From Pseudomonadota bacterium (GTDB lineage: Bacteria > Pseudomonadota > Alphaproteobacteria > SMXQ01): 5,490 nucleotides of DNA. The translations under genes and the position numbers were made by a program. This document shows, piece by piece, positions 5,402-5,490 of the stretch (positions within the stretch are counted from its first letter, which is position 1; every line of letters starts with the position of its first letter). The notes under the pieces were generated by a model. The model did no database searches and was not told the DNA's origin. It was given only the letters and a program-made list of their open reading frames with translations. The stretch lies in NCBI GenBank assembly GCA_022562375.1, contig JADFPK010000136.1:1-5490 (forward strand). Reading direction: 5' to 3'.

Positions 5402-5490
5402 CACGGGTCCTGGTCACCGGCGCCAACGGCTTCATCGGCCGGGCGCTTTGCCGGGAGCTGAGATCGGCCGGCTTCGAGGTCACCGGCGCG
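5398..5490 (+). CDS. NAD(P)-dependent nucleotide-sugar epimerase/dehydratase, N-terminus (partial)
   Basis: This is the first 31 codons of an extended short-chain dehydrogenase, running off the right edge. From a GTG start it reads MTRVLVTGANGFIGRALCRE, with a beta strand followed by the G-x-x-G-x-x-G dinucleotide-binding loop (TGANGFIG, residues 7-14). The start overlaps the stop of the transferase gene in GTGA (5398-5401), which implies translational coupling. Beside a WbpL-like transferase, the most likely role is a UDP-HexNAc 4-epimerase or 4-reductase that makes the sugar the transferase uses, as in the WbpV/WbpL pairing of Pseudomonas. The substrate-determining half lies outside the window, so GalE-like, RmlB-like or unrelated SDR members remain possible. 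Confidence 0.88.
   Translation, partial: MTRVLVTGANGFIGRALCRELRSAGFEVTGA

Overview
The window is high-GC DNA with strongly G/C-biased third codon positions, typical of an alphaproteobacterium. The rsmB–rpe–heparinase II/III order is one I associate with Alphaproteobacteria, and a Rhodospirillales-like or environmental relative is my best guess. No marker here fixes the genus.

Layout. Positions 1-123 look like the terminal part of an IS630/Tc1-type insertion sequence lying on the minus strand. The first eleven codons of its transposase run off the left edge, preceded by a near-perfect ribosome binding site that is partly buried in a 10-bp inverted repeat. The element ends at a CTAG/TA site. 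Just outside it, a 14-bp unit containing CTAG is exactly duplicated in tandem (123-150). Positions 222-433 hold a cluster of 8-bp-periodic CACAGAG repeats arranged as two adjacent imperfect hairpins that are also mirror images of each other. The whole 1-484 stretch is non-coding apart from the transposase start, and is richer in A/T than the genes.

From 485 to the right edge there is a dense set of plus-strand genes: rsmB (16S rRNA m5C methyltransferase), rpe (ribulose-phosphate 3-epimerase, GTG start, 17 bases after rsmB), a heparinase II/III-family protein, a polytopic WecA/WbpL-type polyprenyl-phosphate sugar-1-phosphate transferase, and the first 31 codons of a Rossmann-fold nucleotide-sugar epimerase/dehydratase that overlaps the transferase by 4 bases.

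How they fit together. The first three genes are a housekeeping and carbohydrate-linked neighbourhood. In many alphaproteobacteria I would expect purH next. Here that place is taken by a transferase/epimerase pair typical of the start of O-antigen or exopolysaccharide synthesis: the epimerase modifies a UDP-HexNAc and the membrane transferase loads it onto undecaprenyl phosphate. I found no strong case for an undescribed multi-gene system. The most interesting material is the layered repeat/IS region upstream of rsmB.
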